A stretch of 64,000 nt of DNA from Branchiostoma lanceolatum (lineage: Eukaryota; Chordata; Leptocardii; Amphioxiformes; Branchiostomatidae). A model generated the notes under the pieces. The model made no database searches. It saw only the letters and a list, made by a program, of their open reading frames with translations, and was not told where the DNA came from. Where the stretch lies: positions 21,034,027-21,098,026 of the forward strand of contig NC_089730.1 in assembly GCF_035083965.1 (NCBI RefSeq), in the 5' to 3' direction. Below are positions 10,430 to 22,000 of this stretch, in pieces (the stretch's first letter is position 1; every line of letters begins with the position of its first letter). The position numbers were made by a program, and so were the translations under genes.

Positions 10430-11650
10430 ATACTGTGTATGCACGGTTTACCGTGGCACACGGTGTTGTGCATACGTGACAGTGTGTACTTGTAGCTATA
10501 TGTAGTGGGCGTAGACGGTGTATTAATGTTCTTAGTATCGCACGGCCTATAGGACACTGCACTCTCACTATTAGTATTGCTCCACAGGCTCGTCTGATCT
10601 CGCGCTATACTCATGGTGTATTCGCAGTCGGTGTACTTGGGCGTCGGCTCCGCTCGCGTGTTCTGTGTTATTATGTAGGGGTTAGCTTTAATACCACACA
10701 TGTATTGTATTGCATGCTCGTACGTATGTGACGTTATCTGTCATGCACACAGAGCTTCGATGTTAAGACTAGGAGACCACACTCTCACTACTCAGTATTG
10801 CGTATGAGCATATATACGGTGTATTCACAGTAGTGTACTGTGTGTATTTAGGTGCCTAGGCGTTAGCTTCTCTTTATATCGTATGCTCGTGTGTGCCATT
10901 ATTGAAGTCTCTGCTGTGTGCCCATGGAGTCTCGATAATAGATTTAGGGAACCGCACTCTCACTAATATCCATTACGTCACAGACTCGTATGATCTGTCC
11001 CCTGGCTGATACCCCGTGTATACATACCCCCGGGTTATGTTAGCATACACGCGTACCTAAGGTCCTTTTTATCGCATATATGCTCGTGCGTGGTATTGCT
11101 GAGTTCCCTGCCAGTGTGCCCATGCAGTTTTGATAATATATTCAGGGGACCGCAGTCTCGATAAGTATGACGTCACGGACTCGTACGATCTCACTGTGTA
11201 TGCACAGTATTGTGTACATAGGACGCATGCTTCAGTTGGCATGCACTTCTATTAACTTCTTGTTGCCGTATGGTCGTATACATTTGGCATCATTGACGTC
11301 TCTGCTATCGATACAATAAAAGAAACAAGCAGACTGCCTTCCCAAGTACTGTAAATGCAGAAATGTTCGCGGTGGTTTTATGTTCGCGGTTTTCACGGCG
11401 ACCGTTTCACCGCGAACTTAAAACCACCGCGAACATTTCTGTCCAATACTGTAGCAGTATGTGACTATAGCGCTGCCGCAAACTTAAAACCACCGCGAAC
11501 ACCCCATTTTCGCCTTAGCGCGAAATAAAAACCACGCGAGCCTGAATGCATTTACAGTATTAGGTCAGAGGCCTGTACGATCTGACTGTGTATGCGCAGT
11601 GTGTGTGTATATAGGCGAAGGCTTGGCGCGCGTTTTAAGGGTCTTTGTTT
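10430..11650 (+). repeat. Diverged tandem repeat, about 200-280-bp unit, five copies, interrupted by a MITE
   Basis: Repeated elements are ACC(G)CACTCTCACTA...GTATTGC, GACTCGTA(C/T)GATCT and GTGTATGCACAGT(A)TTGTGTA, followed by TAGGCG or similar. Copies begin near 10555, 10770, 10950, 11150 and 11565. The last is separated from the fourth by the TIR element at 11347-11559. No coding frame is conserved. Confidence 0.6.
11347..11559. mobile_element. MITE with TIR TACTGTAAATGCA
   Basis: Perfect outer inverted ends TACTGTAAATGCA / TGCATTTACAGTA, then subterminal ATGTTCGCGGTGGTTTTA blocks repeated and inverted inside (TAAAACCACCGCGAACAT type). Length about 213 bp, non-coding. A related copy is at 50991-51208. 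Several MITE families (LanceleTn) have been described in amphioxus; I cannot assign this one without a library search. Confidence 0.75.
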
Positions 11651-11679
11651 CCTGTGTTGTATAGCGACATAAAGGCCGG

Positions 11680-11950
11680 GTCACACTCGTTGTATGATTG
11701 AAGGCATTCTTTGGGCAGTCTTTTATGTGTCGGACAAAATTCAGCTGTTCTGTAACAAAAAGGCTGTCTCTACCAGACTATAACCGCGCCGGCTATAGGG
11801 AGAACATTTGCCGAGGGACTTTGGCCATGGAGGGTTTCATTCGCAGGCGCAGTTAGTTGCATATTTGACCCTATCTCCGTAGCCGACTCCCTTCATACAA
11901 TTGACCAATGTTTGGCCAATTTCTACTATTTTCCCATCGACCAGCGGAGG
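11680..11950 (+). mobile_element. Dispersed non-autonomous element, inverted relative to a copy at 27275-27460
   Basis: Shared words with the reverse complement of 27275-27460 include GTCTCTACCAGACTA, GGCTATAG(GG)AGAA, CTCCGTAGCCGACTCCCTT and TTGGCCAATTTCTACTATTT. No ORF is present. Confidence 0.55.
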
Positions 11951-12107
11951 CTGGTAGAGCCTAGGTGGGTTCTGTCAGAGCCAGTGGTTTAAAAACCTCA
12001 CGACGGCTAAAATCATACCGGACGGCCTGCAACCGTACTGTGGCCACACCGTTACTTACATCTCTGTGTCTTTTTCCTAGTCAACAGAGCTTTGATATTC
12101 TGACGAG

Positions 12108-15100
12108 ATGGCGGTCCTAGAAGGCATCAGGCTACCAGAGGACGATGTCGTGCCGAGTGTCGTCCCGCCGTTCGAGTTCGAGGAGCGGTTCGACGCGGCG
12201 GGGTTCCACCGGTGGTTTCGGGCGCGCTGGTGGTGGAGCGCCGTGTTCTCCGCAGCGTACGTGCTGCTGGTGTTCGGCGGGCGGAGGCTCATGCGGCACC
12301 GAGAACCCTTCCGGTTACGCCTCCCGCTGGTGCTGTGGAACTCTGGGCTGGCTCTGTTCAGGTAAGGGCCCGGTCGCAGTCGCCTTTTGGGGAGGGGGGT
12401 TGTCTTGTGTTCTTGTGATACCGTGTATGTGTTAGCCTCCGTTGCAGACTCCTTCCGGCTATTTTCTTTTTCAAGTTACAGTTTTATTATTAAATTTTTA
12501 TTCGTAATTCTTCCCGGCCAGCAATACGAAAAAATGTAATAATAAAACTGTAACTTGAAAAAGAAAACAGCCCGAAGTAGTCTAGTATGTGGAGGAGGCT
12601 AGTATGTGTAAGGATATCACCCGATGTTTATGTAACGTTAACGGTACTTATCATGACTTTCAATCATGTACTCTGTATGCAGTGCTACATTTTGTCTGAC
12701 CTTTACCTCTTCCCTCCTGACCTCGGTAGCAGATGACCTGCAGGCCGTTATGAGCTTTGTCATGAATAAACAAAGGTTCAAACAAATGGATTGACAGTTA
12801 GGTCGTATTTTATCATTTTTTTAAGACCGTATTTATTGCTTCCTTTGTGACTTTTAGGGCCTTTAGGCAAAACATGCTATTCTACGTGTTCTGTAAAGTT
12901 TTATGTGTAGGTCACGACACCAGCAATAGCTCCACGTGTATTGTATCGTCGCAATCCCAATAAATTCAAAGTCAAATCGAACAAACGAAACAGACGAATT
13001 CACTTATTAAGGACCTTGTGTTAATGGTTTTATCAGGACTTTAAACGTACATGTAATCTAAATCGTTGTTTTATACAATGAAAGTCCTCATTCTGAATGG
13101 CATTTCATTTATAAGATATTGTTCTACTCTCCCAGTCTCCTCGGCACTTTGCGGATGTTAAAAAGTTAAAGTGTCCCAAACATCTTGATATGATGCATAG
13201 GGGTGGCGCCCATTTCCATTCTTATCCCTTGGGCCACACTTTGTGCAGTCACTACAGCAGGGGGCTAGTCCACTGGTAGTGGTGTGTGTTTAACTTCCAT
13301 ACTCTTTCCCAAATGCTGAGTGCTAAGCAGAGAAAGCAGTATGTACCATTTTTAAAGTCTTTGGTATGACTCGGCCGGGGATCGAACTCACGACCTACCG
13401 CGTGCAAGGCGAACACTCTACCCACTAGGCCATTGCACCGGACATCTGAATGACATTTCCTTAAATATAAAAAAAAAATATTGTTCTACTCTCCCAGCCA
13501 CCTCGGCACCCTGCGGATGTACCGTGCCCTACTTCATATCTCACTGTCAGTTGGAAATAGCCGTAGCCTTTTAGGGCACCTCGTAGCTTTTCAGGGGAAA
13601 ATACTACAATGAAAGTCCTTAAATATCAATAAGATATAATTGTTCTACTTTTTTAGCCTCCTTGGCACCCTGCGGATGTCCCGATCGCTGCTGCAGACCG
13701 CCCGGCACGAAGGGTTTGTCCGGTCCGTGTGCGACGAGCAGGGAACCCACCCCGTCGCAGGGCTGTGGATAGCACTGTTTGCCCTCAGCAAGGTAAAACT
13801 CACTAGCTTGTGTGCCAGCCTTAGGTCACGTTGACTTCATTGTATGGATGGCATCCGCAAGCGCATCTATTATCGCCCGTACTTGCTACTACAGTGTAAA
13901 TTGTACCCCCCCCCCCCCGAAATAAGAAAATATGCAAAATGAGCAAAAACATATAAATTGCGCCCAAAATTCTGGAAAATGGATCCTATAGTCGTACAGC
14001 GTTTTTTTTCAAAGTCTTTCAAGAAGATGTGAAAGAACGAATAGGAATAGATAATTTACTAATAATTGTTTGGTATACCATGTTCTGTGTGTTCGGTCAT
14101 TGTAAAACCTTTCTGGCCACTTAGATTTCATGATGATGGCACTTTTTTCTACTATGGTATTGTTACTAAAACAGGCGAGTGTTTATTCTTAAGGATATGT
14201 TTCTTATCAAACGAAATTTTCTCCCCAGATTGTAGAGTTTGGCGACACGGCGTTCCTCGTCCTGAGAAAACGGCCGCTGATCTTCCTCCACTGGTACCAC
14301 CATGTGCTCACCTGTATATACACCTGGTACGGATACGCACACCTGGTCGCACCTTGCAGGTAAGCCGTGCTGCGGAGGTTGAACAATTTCGTGTGTTGAT
14401 TTTGATGTTCCAGATCCTCCAATCGGGGATCAATACGTCCTTAATAATACCTTCACAGCCCGTTCATGCCCGAAGATTTTAAGACTAACTTTATGTTAAG
14501 AAATGCAAGGTACATGTAACGTTATCATCATCATCATCATCATAATTTTTCATCCGGATTTACTCCGGTGAGGTACACTCAATAACGTTATACAATGGAT
14601 AAAGAGGTACTAACTAACAGACGTATTACTGTATTGATACTTTTGATTGATCTACAGTTTGACTTCAGCTTTTAATGGAGAGGAGAATACGGCTGTCCAC
14701 GTTTCAGAGAAGTGGCATTAGACAGCTTTTCTTTTGGTTTATTATCAAAATCTAAAAACTAAGAGAAATTACAGCAGCTGATTTGAAATAATTTTTCCTT
14801 TCTGTATGAAATAGTCAACAACCTACCACTCAGAAATAATGACCATAGCATGTTCAGAAAATGAGATATAAAAACTGGAAGTTCCACTGCAGTATCATGG
14901 AAAATAGCTAGGGGCCAAACATCCAGCAATGTTGAGGTCATAACAAGACCTACTCACATACCAAATATAAAGACAATCCATTCGTATCAGGCATTCTTGA
15001 GTTATTGCGGAGACAGACAGACAGACAGACAGACACACACACACACACACAAACACACAAAAACACACACAAACACACACACACAGACACATACACACAA

Positions 15101-15418
15101 ACGCTGTGCAAAACATAACCTTCTTCGCGAAGGTAATAACGTACCCCACCTCTGCCTATAGCTACTTCACAGGGATGAACCTGGCCGTCCACTCTGTGAT
15201 GTACTCGTACTACGCCGTGCGCGCCGCCGGGTTCCGCCTGCCCAAAGGCCTGTCTATGGTCATCACCGCGCTGCAGATAGCACAGATGGCCGCAGGTACG
15301 CACACACAGACACTGCACTCGTGCGAGGACACTCTTATTTCGTGTCCTCGCATGGCCTTTTTGCATTGATTAAGGGCCTTTTCTATCTGTCTTTATGTCT
15401 CTCTCTCTCTTCTCTCTT

Positions 15419-15453
<35 letters not shown>

Positions 15454-15964
15454 CTCTCCTCTCTCTCTTCTTTCTCTCTCCCTTTCTCTCTTTCTCTCCC
15501 ACTCTCTCTCTTCTCTCTCTCTTCTTTCTCTCTCTGTCTCTCTCTCTCTTTTCTCTCTTCTTTCTCTATTTTTTCTCTTTTCTCTCTATTTCTCTCTCAT
15601 TCTCTCTCTCTTTCTCACTCTCTCTCGCTTCTTTCGCCCCTCCCCCCTCTCTCTCTCTTATTCAACTGAAGACGTTGCGGAAAGGGCTCCCTTGAAAATC
15701 AGTCACATTGTTACCTGAAGTGGCCACCCTAAAGATTAATAAATAAATAAATAAATAGAGAGCTTTGTTCACCATCATGTCTCTCCCACAGGGCTGTTTC
15801 TCATCGTGATCGCCCAGATGACGCTAGGGGCAGGGGAGCCCTGTGATTGGTCGAACTTTGACTCCATCCTTGCGGCCAGCATGTACGCCAGCTACTTTGT
15901 CCTCTTCCTCAACTTCTTCCGGATGTCTTACTTCTCCAAGTCTTTAAGAATCAAGAAGGAATAA
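12108..15964 (+). CDS. ELOVL6-like very-long-chain fatty-acid elongase (copy B), 5 exons
   Basis: Exons 12108-12361, 13657-13792, 14229-14359, 15162-15295 and 15792-15964 all have GT-AG borders and join to 828 nt in frame, giving 275 aa (human ELOVL6 is 265). The family catalyses the condensation step (3-ketoacyl-CoA synthase) of fatty-acid elongation in the ER membrane, and the ELOVL6 branch prefers C12-C16 saturated and monounsaturated acyl-CoA. The histidine box HWYHH is at residues 151-155, preceded by [17 protein letters not shown] as in the ELOVL3/6 group. Several hydrophobic spans follow, for example [18 protein letters not shown] near the N terminus. The C terminus is RIKKE, a dilysine-like ER signal. 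Exon 1 is almost identical to that of copy C, while the other exons are diverged. Substrate is inferred from family only. Confidence 0.9.
12433..12603. mobile_element. Palindromic MITE-like element in elongase B intron 1
   Basis: Inner arms CTTTTTCAAGTTACAGTTTT (about 12466-12492) and AAAACTGTAACTTGAAAAAG (about 12543-12563) are perfect inverted copies. Looser outer ends are TAGCCTCC...AGACT / AGTCTAGTA...GGAGGCTA. No coding content. Confidence 0.65.
12895..12975 (+). mobile_element. SINE 3' tail fragment
   Basis: GTCACGACACCAGCAATAGC...ACGTGTATTG...CAATCCCAATAAATTCAAA matches the 3' tail of the tRNA-derived SINE on the minus strand at 49365-49585 (GTCACGACATCAGCAATAGC...). Confidence 0.55.
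13124..13680 (+). repeat. Three copies of elongase B exon-2 acceptor boundary
   Basis: A block of acceptor plus exon start occurs at 13124-13160 (TTCTACTCTCCCAG then TCTCCTCGGCACTTTGCGGA), at 13484-13525 (TTCTACTCTCCCAG then CCACCTCGGCACCCTGCGGA), and as the real boundary at 13642-13680 (TTCTACTTTTTTAG then CCTCCTTGGCACCCTGCGGA). Only the last continues as exon 2. A tRNA-derived SINE separates copies one and two. The upstream copies keep a good AG with a polypyrimidine tract. Confidence 0.8.
13150..13441 (-). mobile_element. tRNA-derived SINE
   Basis: Read on the minus strand from 13441, there is an A-box-like TGGCCTAGTGG and, about 35 nt on, a B-box GAGTTCGATCC, within a tRNA-like segment (GTGGGTAGAGTGTTCGCCTT). 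A roughly 200-bp unrelated body follows. This is not a functional tRNA gene, since the acceptor arm is not paired. It sits in intron 1 of elongase B. Confidence 0.65.
15000..15095 (+). repeat. (CAGA)n/(CA)n microsatellite
   Basis: Intron 3 of elongase B ends with GACAGACAGACAGACAGACA and ACACACAC tracts just upstream of the exon 4 acceptor at 15160-15161. Confidence 0.85.
15390..15660 (+). repeat. Long (TC)n polypyrimidine tract in elongase B intron 4
   Basis: Over 250 bp of almost pure pyrimidine, mainly TCTCTC with TTTC and CCC variants. It lies 130 bp upstream of exon 5. Open frames of Ser/Leu/Phe in this tract are artefacts. Confidence 0.9.
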
Positions 15965-16330
15965 GAAATCACAAACTTTTTCCGGATGTCTTACTTCTCA
16001 ACGTCTTTAAAAGTCAAGACGGAATAAGAAATCGCCAGGTCTTACTTCTCAGCGAGTCAAGACGGAATAAGAAATCACCAGCCTTTTCCTGCGTTCTTAC
16101 TTCTCAACGTTTTTAAGAAACAAGAAGGAATAAGAAATCACGTACTTTTTCCGGTGGTCTTACTTCTCCAAGATTTTAAGAATCAAGAAGGAATAAGAAA
16201 TCGCAAACTTCTTCCGGATGTCTTACTTCTCCAAGTCTTTAAGAGTCAAGAAGGAATAAGAAGTCACCAACTTCTTCCGGATGTCTTACTTCTCCAAGTC
16301 TCTAAGAGTCAGGAAGGAATAAGAAATAGT
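15900..16330 (+). repeat. Tandem copies (about 63 bp) of elongase B coding end and 3' flank
   Basis: Seven units: the real last codons plus six copies. Each carries CTTCTTCCGGATGTCTTACT, then TCTCCAAGTCTTTAAGA, TCAAGAAGGAATAAGAAATC. The usual unit is 63 bp (21 codons), and most retain an in-frame equivalent of [11 protein letters not shown](I/V)KKE plus stop. One unit is deleted to about 43 bp. Weaker echoes persist near 16440 and 17400. Confidence 0.85.
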
Positions 16331-16560
16331 CCCTCTCTTTAATATACGTCTCCAAGGAATTTCAAGTGTCTTGTTTTTTTGTGGATTCAGCAATAACTTA
16401 TTTCGCCTTAAAGATGACAACTCGAATTCTTCTAAAGACCGTACTACTTCAATTCTACGAGTCACGAAAGAATAAGATACACCCTAGCGAAATTGACATT
16501 TTGACTTTTCATTGTTTTCTCATTGAATTAAGAATGAACTGAATATTGATAGTCATAAAA

Positions 16561-16999
16561 GAATTCTAAATCTGATGTTTTGACCATATCGATGACATCA
16601 TCATATTTTATTGCTCTTGATATGATTTTTTTCTAAGAGAAAATGCAGCACTTTGGTACTTAACACTGCAATGAAACATGTGCATAGTGATCAAAGCTAC
16701 AAACGTACTTTGGCACAAATCGATATCTATGAAGTGTCCATAGTTATTAGAAAATGATTTTCAATTAGGTAAAAACAATTATGTTCAATAACTATAGATG
16801 ATAAATATAGATGATAAATAAATATCAGTTTGTGCAATCGTTTATTTTAGCTTTGATCATAAGGCACATTGAAAACATAGTTTCATTGCAGTGTTATGTA
16901 CCAAAGTGCTATATTTTCTCTTAGAAAACAAATATATTAAGGGCAATAAAATTTGATGACGTCATCCATATCGTCCAAAACATCAGATTTCGAATGCTT
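16561..16999. mobile_element. Foldback element with arms of about 150 bp
   Basis: CTAAATCTGATGTTTTGACC...ATGACATCATC...TTCTAAGAGAAAATGCAGCA(CTTTGGTAC) at the left is mirrored by GTACCAAAGTGCTATATTTT(CTCTTAGAA)...GATGACGTCATC...CCAAAACATCAGATTTCG at the right. No coding capacity. Intergenic between elongases B and C. Confidence 0.75.
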
Positions 17000-19075
17000 T
17001 CAGGACCAGCTATCAATATTCATTACTACAACAGTTGATATTCTGTTAGTCACAGTTTCCGTGAAGAATTTGTTGCACGAGTTTTATGGGAATACCCCAT
17101 TTATACGGTTCCAGCCAATAAAGTCACATAAATGACGACATAATTACGTCATATTAAGTCACCATGACACCAAAGTTGTCATATGACATATATTTTACTA
17201 GTACACCGTCCTCTGAAAATGTGGTGGTCATATAATAGGAGTTACAGGGGTCCGAAGAGGAGGGCGTCAAAACTACCCCCGGTCCGGATCCCAGGATGAC
17301 CCAAAAATCCCGGTCTGAATAGGGTTCAGAGGTCGTCTATTATTTCCGGGGGTGCTGTCTTTAAAGATGCCACATTTAACTCTACGTATTGTTCTGGAGT
17401 GTGTGCTTCTTTAAATCTGTAAGAGTCAAGAAAAGAAAAAAAAAAATAGAAAAATCGTCCACCATTTTCACCGTTTAAGATGTCATCAACTTGAAGGAAT
17501 TTCACTTCAGTCTATCATTTCCCAGGATTAACAGATTTCTCTCTAGAATTCTTCTTGAGGTCTTCAGAAACACAGACAGACACGCCAAAAGGGGGGGGGG
17601 CACTTTGGTATCAATACAAAGGCGAATGGGCTGTCTCACAATGTAAATAACTTTACAGGCAGCTGTTTACACCAATGTTACTGGGCCAAACGGGGACATG
17701 GCGACGGCCATATCTTATACCCCCTGCCACCAGGACGGCGCTCTGGTCGCGCGCTCTCTGCGACCTAAAATTCAACAGAGCACTGCTCGAATTTCATACT
17801 AGATTTAAAAAAAAACAATCTTTTTACGCTTTGTTTGTTTTCTTGTCATTTCAGTCATACTTGAACATTTTGCATGATATTCCAATTATGAAATCAAGGA
17901 TTAGACAAATCCGATTTAGGTCGCAGCGAGAGCGCAGCGCGATCGCCGTCTAGTGGAATGGGGGCCTAAGGGCCCTGTCACACCTGTGCGTATATTCAAG
18001 AGCGCGTAAGTTGCGTATTAACATTTTTTTGGTTTAAGTAAAGTTTGCGGGGACAAAGTTGTTTTCTACTTTGACCCACCGTTGTGCAGCCTAGTTATCG
18101 AACCTAAGAAATCACTTATTCGGCTGCAAACTTAACCTAAACGAGAAACGGACTTGTATATACGCACAAGTGTGACAGGGCCCTTACAGAATGACACGTT
18201 CTATTGTGACCTGTAGACCGACTGCTCCGATCAGACTGCTATAGCACGTTAGCCCTTGTTCGACTGTTCTGTTGTGTCGTGTACAACTAGTCAAACCGGT
18301 CCAGACCGACCTGCGCTGCCATGCCAAACTTTCGCCCCTGTCAAATATTTGCCCCGACACAATAAGGGGTTTATAGGGACATTTAATCGATACTTTATAG
18401 GGCTTATAGACCTCCTGAACAAGTGACTTTAGACCCCAGTGACCCTCGAGCTCTGACTAACCTAACTTGCACCTAACCCTGTGGAGCAAAAAAATTGCCG
18501 GTGCAAAAATTTGGCGCGACACCGCCGTTAAGTATTCTCACCGTTCCTCACAAATTCTTAAGGCGAACCAGTCGAGCCGGTTCTACTCCGTCCCACTTTT
18601 AGTGTAAGTAGATTTATCGTATTAATTGTCAAGAACACGTGTTTGTCTTAGCTTTGTTAAGCTGGAGGTAAGCTGTGAAGCTTGAATTGAAGATTTTGTG
18701 ATCACTCCAAACTCCCTGTAGTAGGCTTCCGACGTCCTGCAAACATCGTAAGTCTGGGTCAAACGCCAGGTAAGGGATTTTAGGGGAGGGCGGGCGCACG
18801 TGGTCATGCACATACGCAAGGTTACCGTAACTCATTACCATCTGGATAAGGATGCTATGTGAAACGTCTGGACGTTTCCAAATTTATCCAGTTGCTTGAG
18901 TTACTGTTACCGTGTGTAGCTTATTGATCTGGATGTCTAACTTTCATCGAGGTAACGCAAATATTCGATTTGTCATGCCTGCATGCTTGAGTAAACAGAA
19001 TCCTCAATGTGTGAATTCTCTTCAGCTGAACAGAACAAACTTAATGTCTGCACGCTCTCTCGTGTCTCTGTAGTC
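17000..19075. other. Intergenic between elongases B and C
   Basis: Holds one clear MITE (17967-18187) and a poly-G run near 17590. A piece near 18840-18960 (GAAACGTCTGGACGTTTC, CTGGATGTCTAAC) belongs to an interspersed family also seen at 28140-28260, 36945-37065 and 56100-56185. No gene supported. Confidence 0.5.
17967..18187. mobile_element. MITE with TIR TAAGGGCCCTGTCACAC
   Basis: Ends TAAGGGCCCTGTCACACCTG(TG) and CACAAGTGTGACAGGGCCCT(TA) are near-perfect inverted repeats. Length 221 bp, non-coding. A second copy, in opposite orientation, is at 20126-20372. Confidence 0.8.
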
Positions 19076-19078
19076 TAG

Positions 19079-22000
19079 ATGACTTCACCCATCGTGATTG
19101 AAAAGATGGCGCTACCCGAGGACGAGGTCGTGCCGAGTGTGGTCCCGCCGTTCGAGTTCGAGGAGCGGTTCGACGCGGCGGGGTTCCACAGGTGGTTTCG
19201 GGCGCGCTGGTGGTGGAGCGCCGTGTTCTCCGCAGCGTACGTGCTGCTGGTGTTCGGCGGGCGGAGGCTCATGCGGCACCGAGAACCCTTCCGGTTACGC
19301 CTCCCGCTGGTGCTGTGGAACTCCGGGCTGGCTCTGTTTAGGTAAGCAGGTGGGAATACAATGTGTTGCCCACCTGGCACGCACACAGATGTCGATATAA
19401 CTTTTCTCCCGTACTGGCGATATGATTGGAACCTGGCACGGAAAGACAACGATAAAGTTGTCGATGATTTGATTTAACGATGACAAAATTTTAGCGGCAA
19501 CTGCAGCATTCAAAATTTCATGTTAGAGAATTGAATAGCTTTGAGCAAGGCTTTGAGTGACATTTTTCTGATTGACCTGCATGCATGACATGATGACGCG
19601 ATCGCTATGTGTGTACTTAATGACGACGAAGCGCTATGTGTGTAGTCTACACGATGAGGAGGGTGCTACGTGTACTAAACGATGACGAAGCGCTATGTGT
19701 GTAGTCTACACGATGAAGAGGGTGCTATGTGTGCAGTCTACGATGACGAGGCGCTTTATATTTATTCATGGGTGTAATCTCTGCTAAGCTAACCATAAAG
19801 GTCTATATATGATTGCTCTCGACAAACATAAAAGCCCGCGGTACGGTTTGGTTCTGGTTAATCGCACCGCATCTTTAAACGTGTAGAAGAAAAACCGAGA
19901 TGGAGTGACGTCTTAGATTTTAAAGTCGTACAGATCTTTAAATATCTAAGAAAGGCCTGTCTTAATACCCCCGGAAATCAGTATGCAGCAGCTTGTATGT
20001 GATCGTGTTGTCACGTGTGGGGTCAGCGCAGTGAACCGCGGCAAATACCTGCCTGTGGGATCGCAGGGCACGCCGGCTGATGAAAGTAAACACGTGCGAG
20101 TTGTGCAAACGAGAGCAGCCGTACCTTAGGGCCCTGTCACACTTGTGTGTATATAGAAGCCAGCATGAGTTGCGTACTAACAATGTCATGTTTTTGGCTA
20201 AGGTTACGTTTGAAGCCGAAGAAGCAATTTCTTTGGTTTGATAACTAGACTGCTCAACGGTGGGTCAAAGTAGAAAACAACTTCCTCCCCGCATAATTTA
20301 CTTAAACCCAAAAGATGTTACTGCGGAACTCATTCGCACTTGAATATACGCACAAGTGTGACAGGGCCCTTACAGGGTGTTTCTTTGACTGCATGACAAG
20401 CCATGAGAAGATGAAAATTCACCAGAAATCTTAGTAACTGTAATGAAAGAACTAAAACACGTCTTAGACCCCGTTCAAGCTAAGATACCTTACAAAGCAG
20501 TTCAGGGCCAAATCGCATGAGTCGCGTACCTACAAACCAAAGCCACATTGAAACTAAGCATTTATCCATTGAAAATGAACTAGATGAATTGATTTATTGA
20601 TTTATTGATTGATATATAGATAGATAGATACATATAGATAGATTGATTGTTTGCTTGTTTGATATGTCGATAGATTTATTTATTCATCTATCGATAAACG
20701 GACATAAAAAAATTGACTGGTTGATTGATTGATCTATATATAGCTAGATTGATCGATTGATTAGTTGGTTGGTTGATTGATGGGTGGATGGATTGACTGA
20801 CTGACTAACTAACTGACTGATTAATTAATGAGTTGATTGATATATTGATTGATTTATATATTGATTGATATATTGATTTATATATTGCTTGATTGATTTT
20901 TTTTTTATAGATTTATTAATTTGATTTGGTTGATTGATTGATTGGTTGATTCCTCCACCCGCCCACAGTACCCTTGGAGCGCTGCGCACGAACGCCACCC
21001 TATTCCACATCATCCTGCAGAAGGGCTTCCTGTTCTCCGTCTGCGAGCCGCTTCTCCTGACCGGGCCGGTCTCCGGCTTCTGGGCGGCCGCCTACTCCAT
21101 CAGTAAGGTAAGTTAGCATGGAAGTGTTCTCCGTCTGCGAGATGCTTCTCCTGACCGGGCCGGTCACCGGCTTCTGGGCCGCCGCCTACTCCGTCAGCAA
21201 GGTACGTTAGCATGGAAGTGTTCTCCGTCTGCGAGCCGCTTCTCCTGACCGGGCCGGTCACAGGCTTCTGGGCGGCCGCCTACTCCGTCAGCAAGGTACG
21301 TTATTCAAGGACAAATCAACCTCTACAACTGAATGAGATTCAGAGATTACTGCTGGACGTTTCGAGTGACATCGATCACTCTTGAATTCCCCGAGGACCC
21401 TTCCATAAATGGGAGAGTTCAATGTTTATTACAAAGTACCAAAATCCCGAAACGCGATAATCTTCAAACTTTCTGTGAACATTCCTATATATGTGTGATA
21501 TGTCACTCGACTGCTTTCGTATAGTTATCGCGTTTACCGTTGGCGTGGAGTTGGGCTCGAAGTTGGCCGTGCAAGTATATTTAAAGCGGGTCCGTATGGG
21601 GGTACATGGATTTAGAAAATAATTAATGTCGAAAAGACAGCTGAGATAATAGTCAAAAGTCGGCTACATTTGTATCCCGAAAAATATCATCTATCAGAAA
21701 ATAATGACTACTTCTGGAGTGAAATGCTCAGCTGTTGGTCAATGACTGAATCTTCCCGTCCCTGCAGGTAGTGGAGTTCGGAGACACGTTCTTTATCGTG
21801 TTGCGGAAGCAGCCGCTGATCCTGCTGCACTGGTATCACCACGTGTCCGTCTGCATGTTCAACTGGTACGCGTACGCAGACCTGGCCGGGCCCGTGGGGT
21901 AAGTAAGGCCAAGGAAAAACAAATGTTACCCGAACGATCATAGCAAAAACATCAAACTCTGGCAAGGGACATAAGATTTTCGACCTGACATCTCATGCAT

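Noticed and set aside
12145-12435. Arg/Cys/Gly-rich overlapping frames in elongase exon 1 (also 19098-19400)
   Set aside because: Alternative frames of a GC-rich real exon; no support.
13370-13441. tRNA gene
   Set aside because: A- and B-box-like sequences are present, but the acceptor and other stems do not pair and a SINE-like body follows. The same holds at 49500-49585 and 50810-50890.
15321-15718. Ser/Leu/Phe-rich open frames of 107 and 124 codons
   Set aside because: Translation of a (TC)n tract within an intron.
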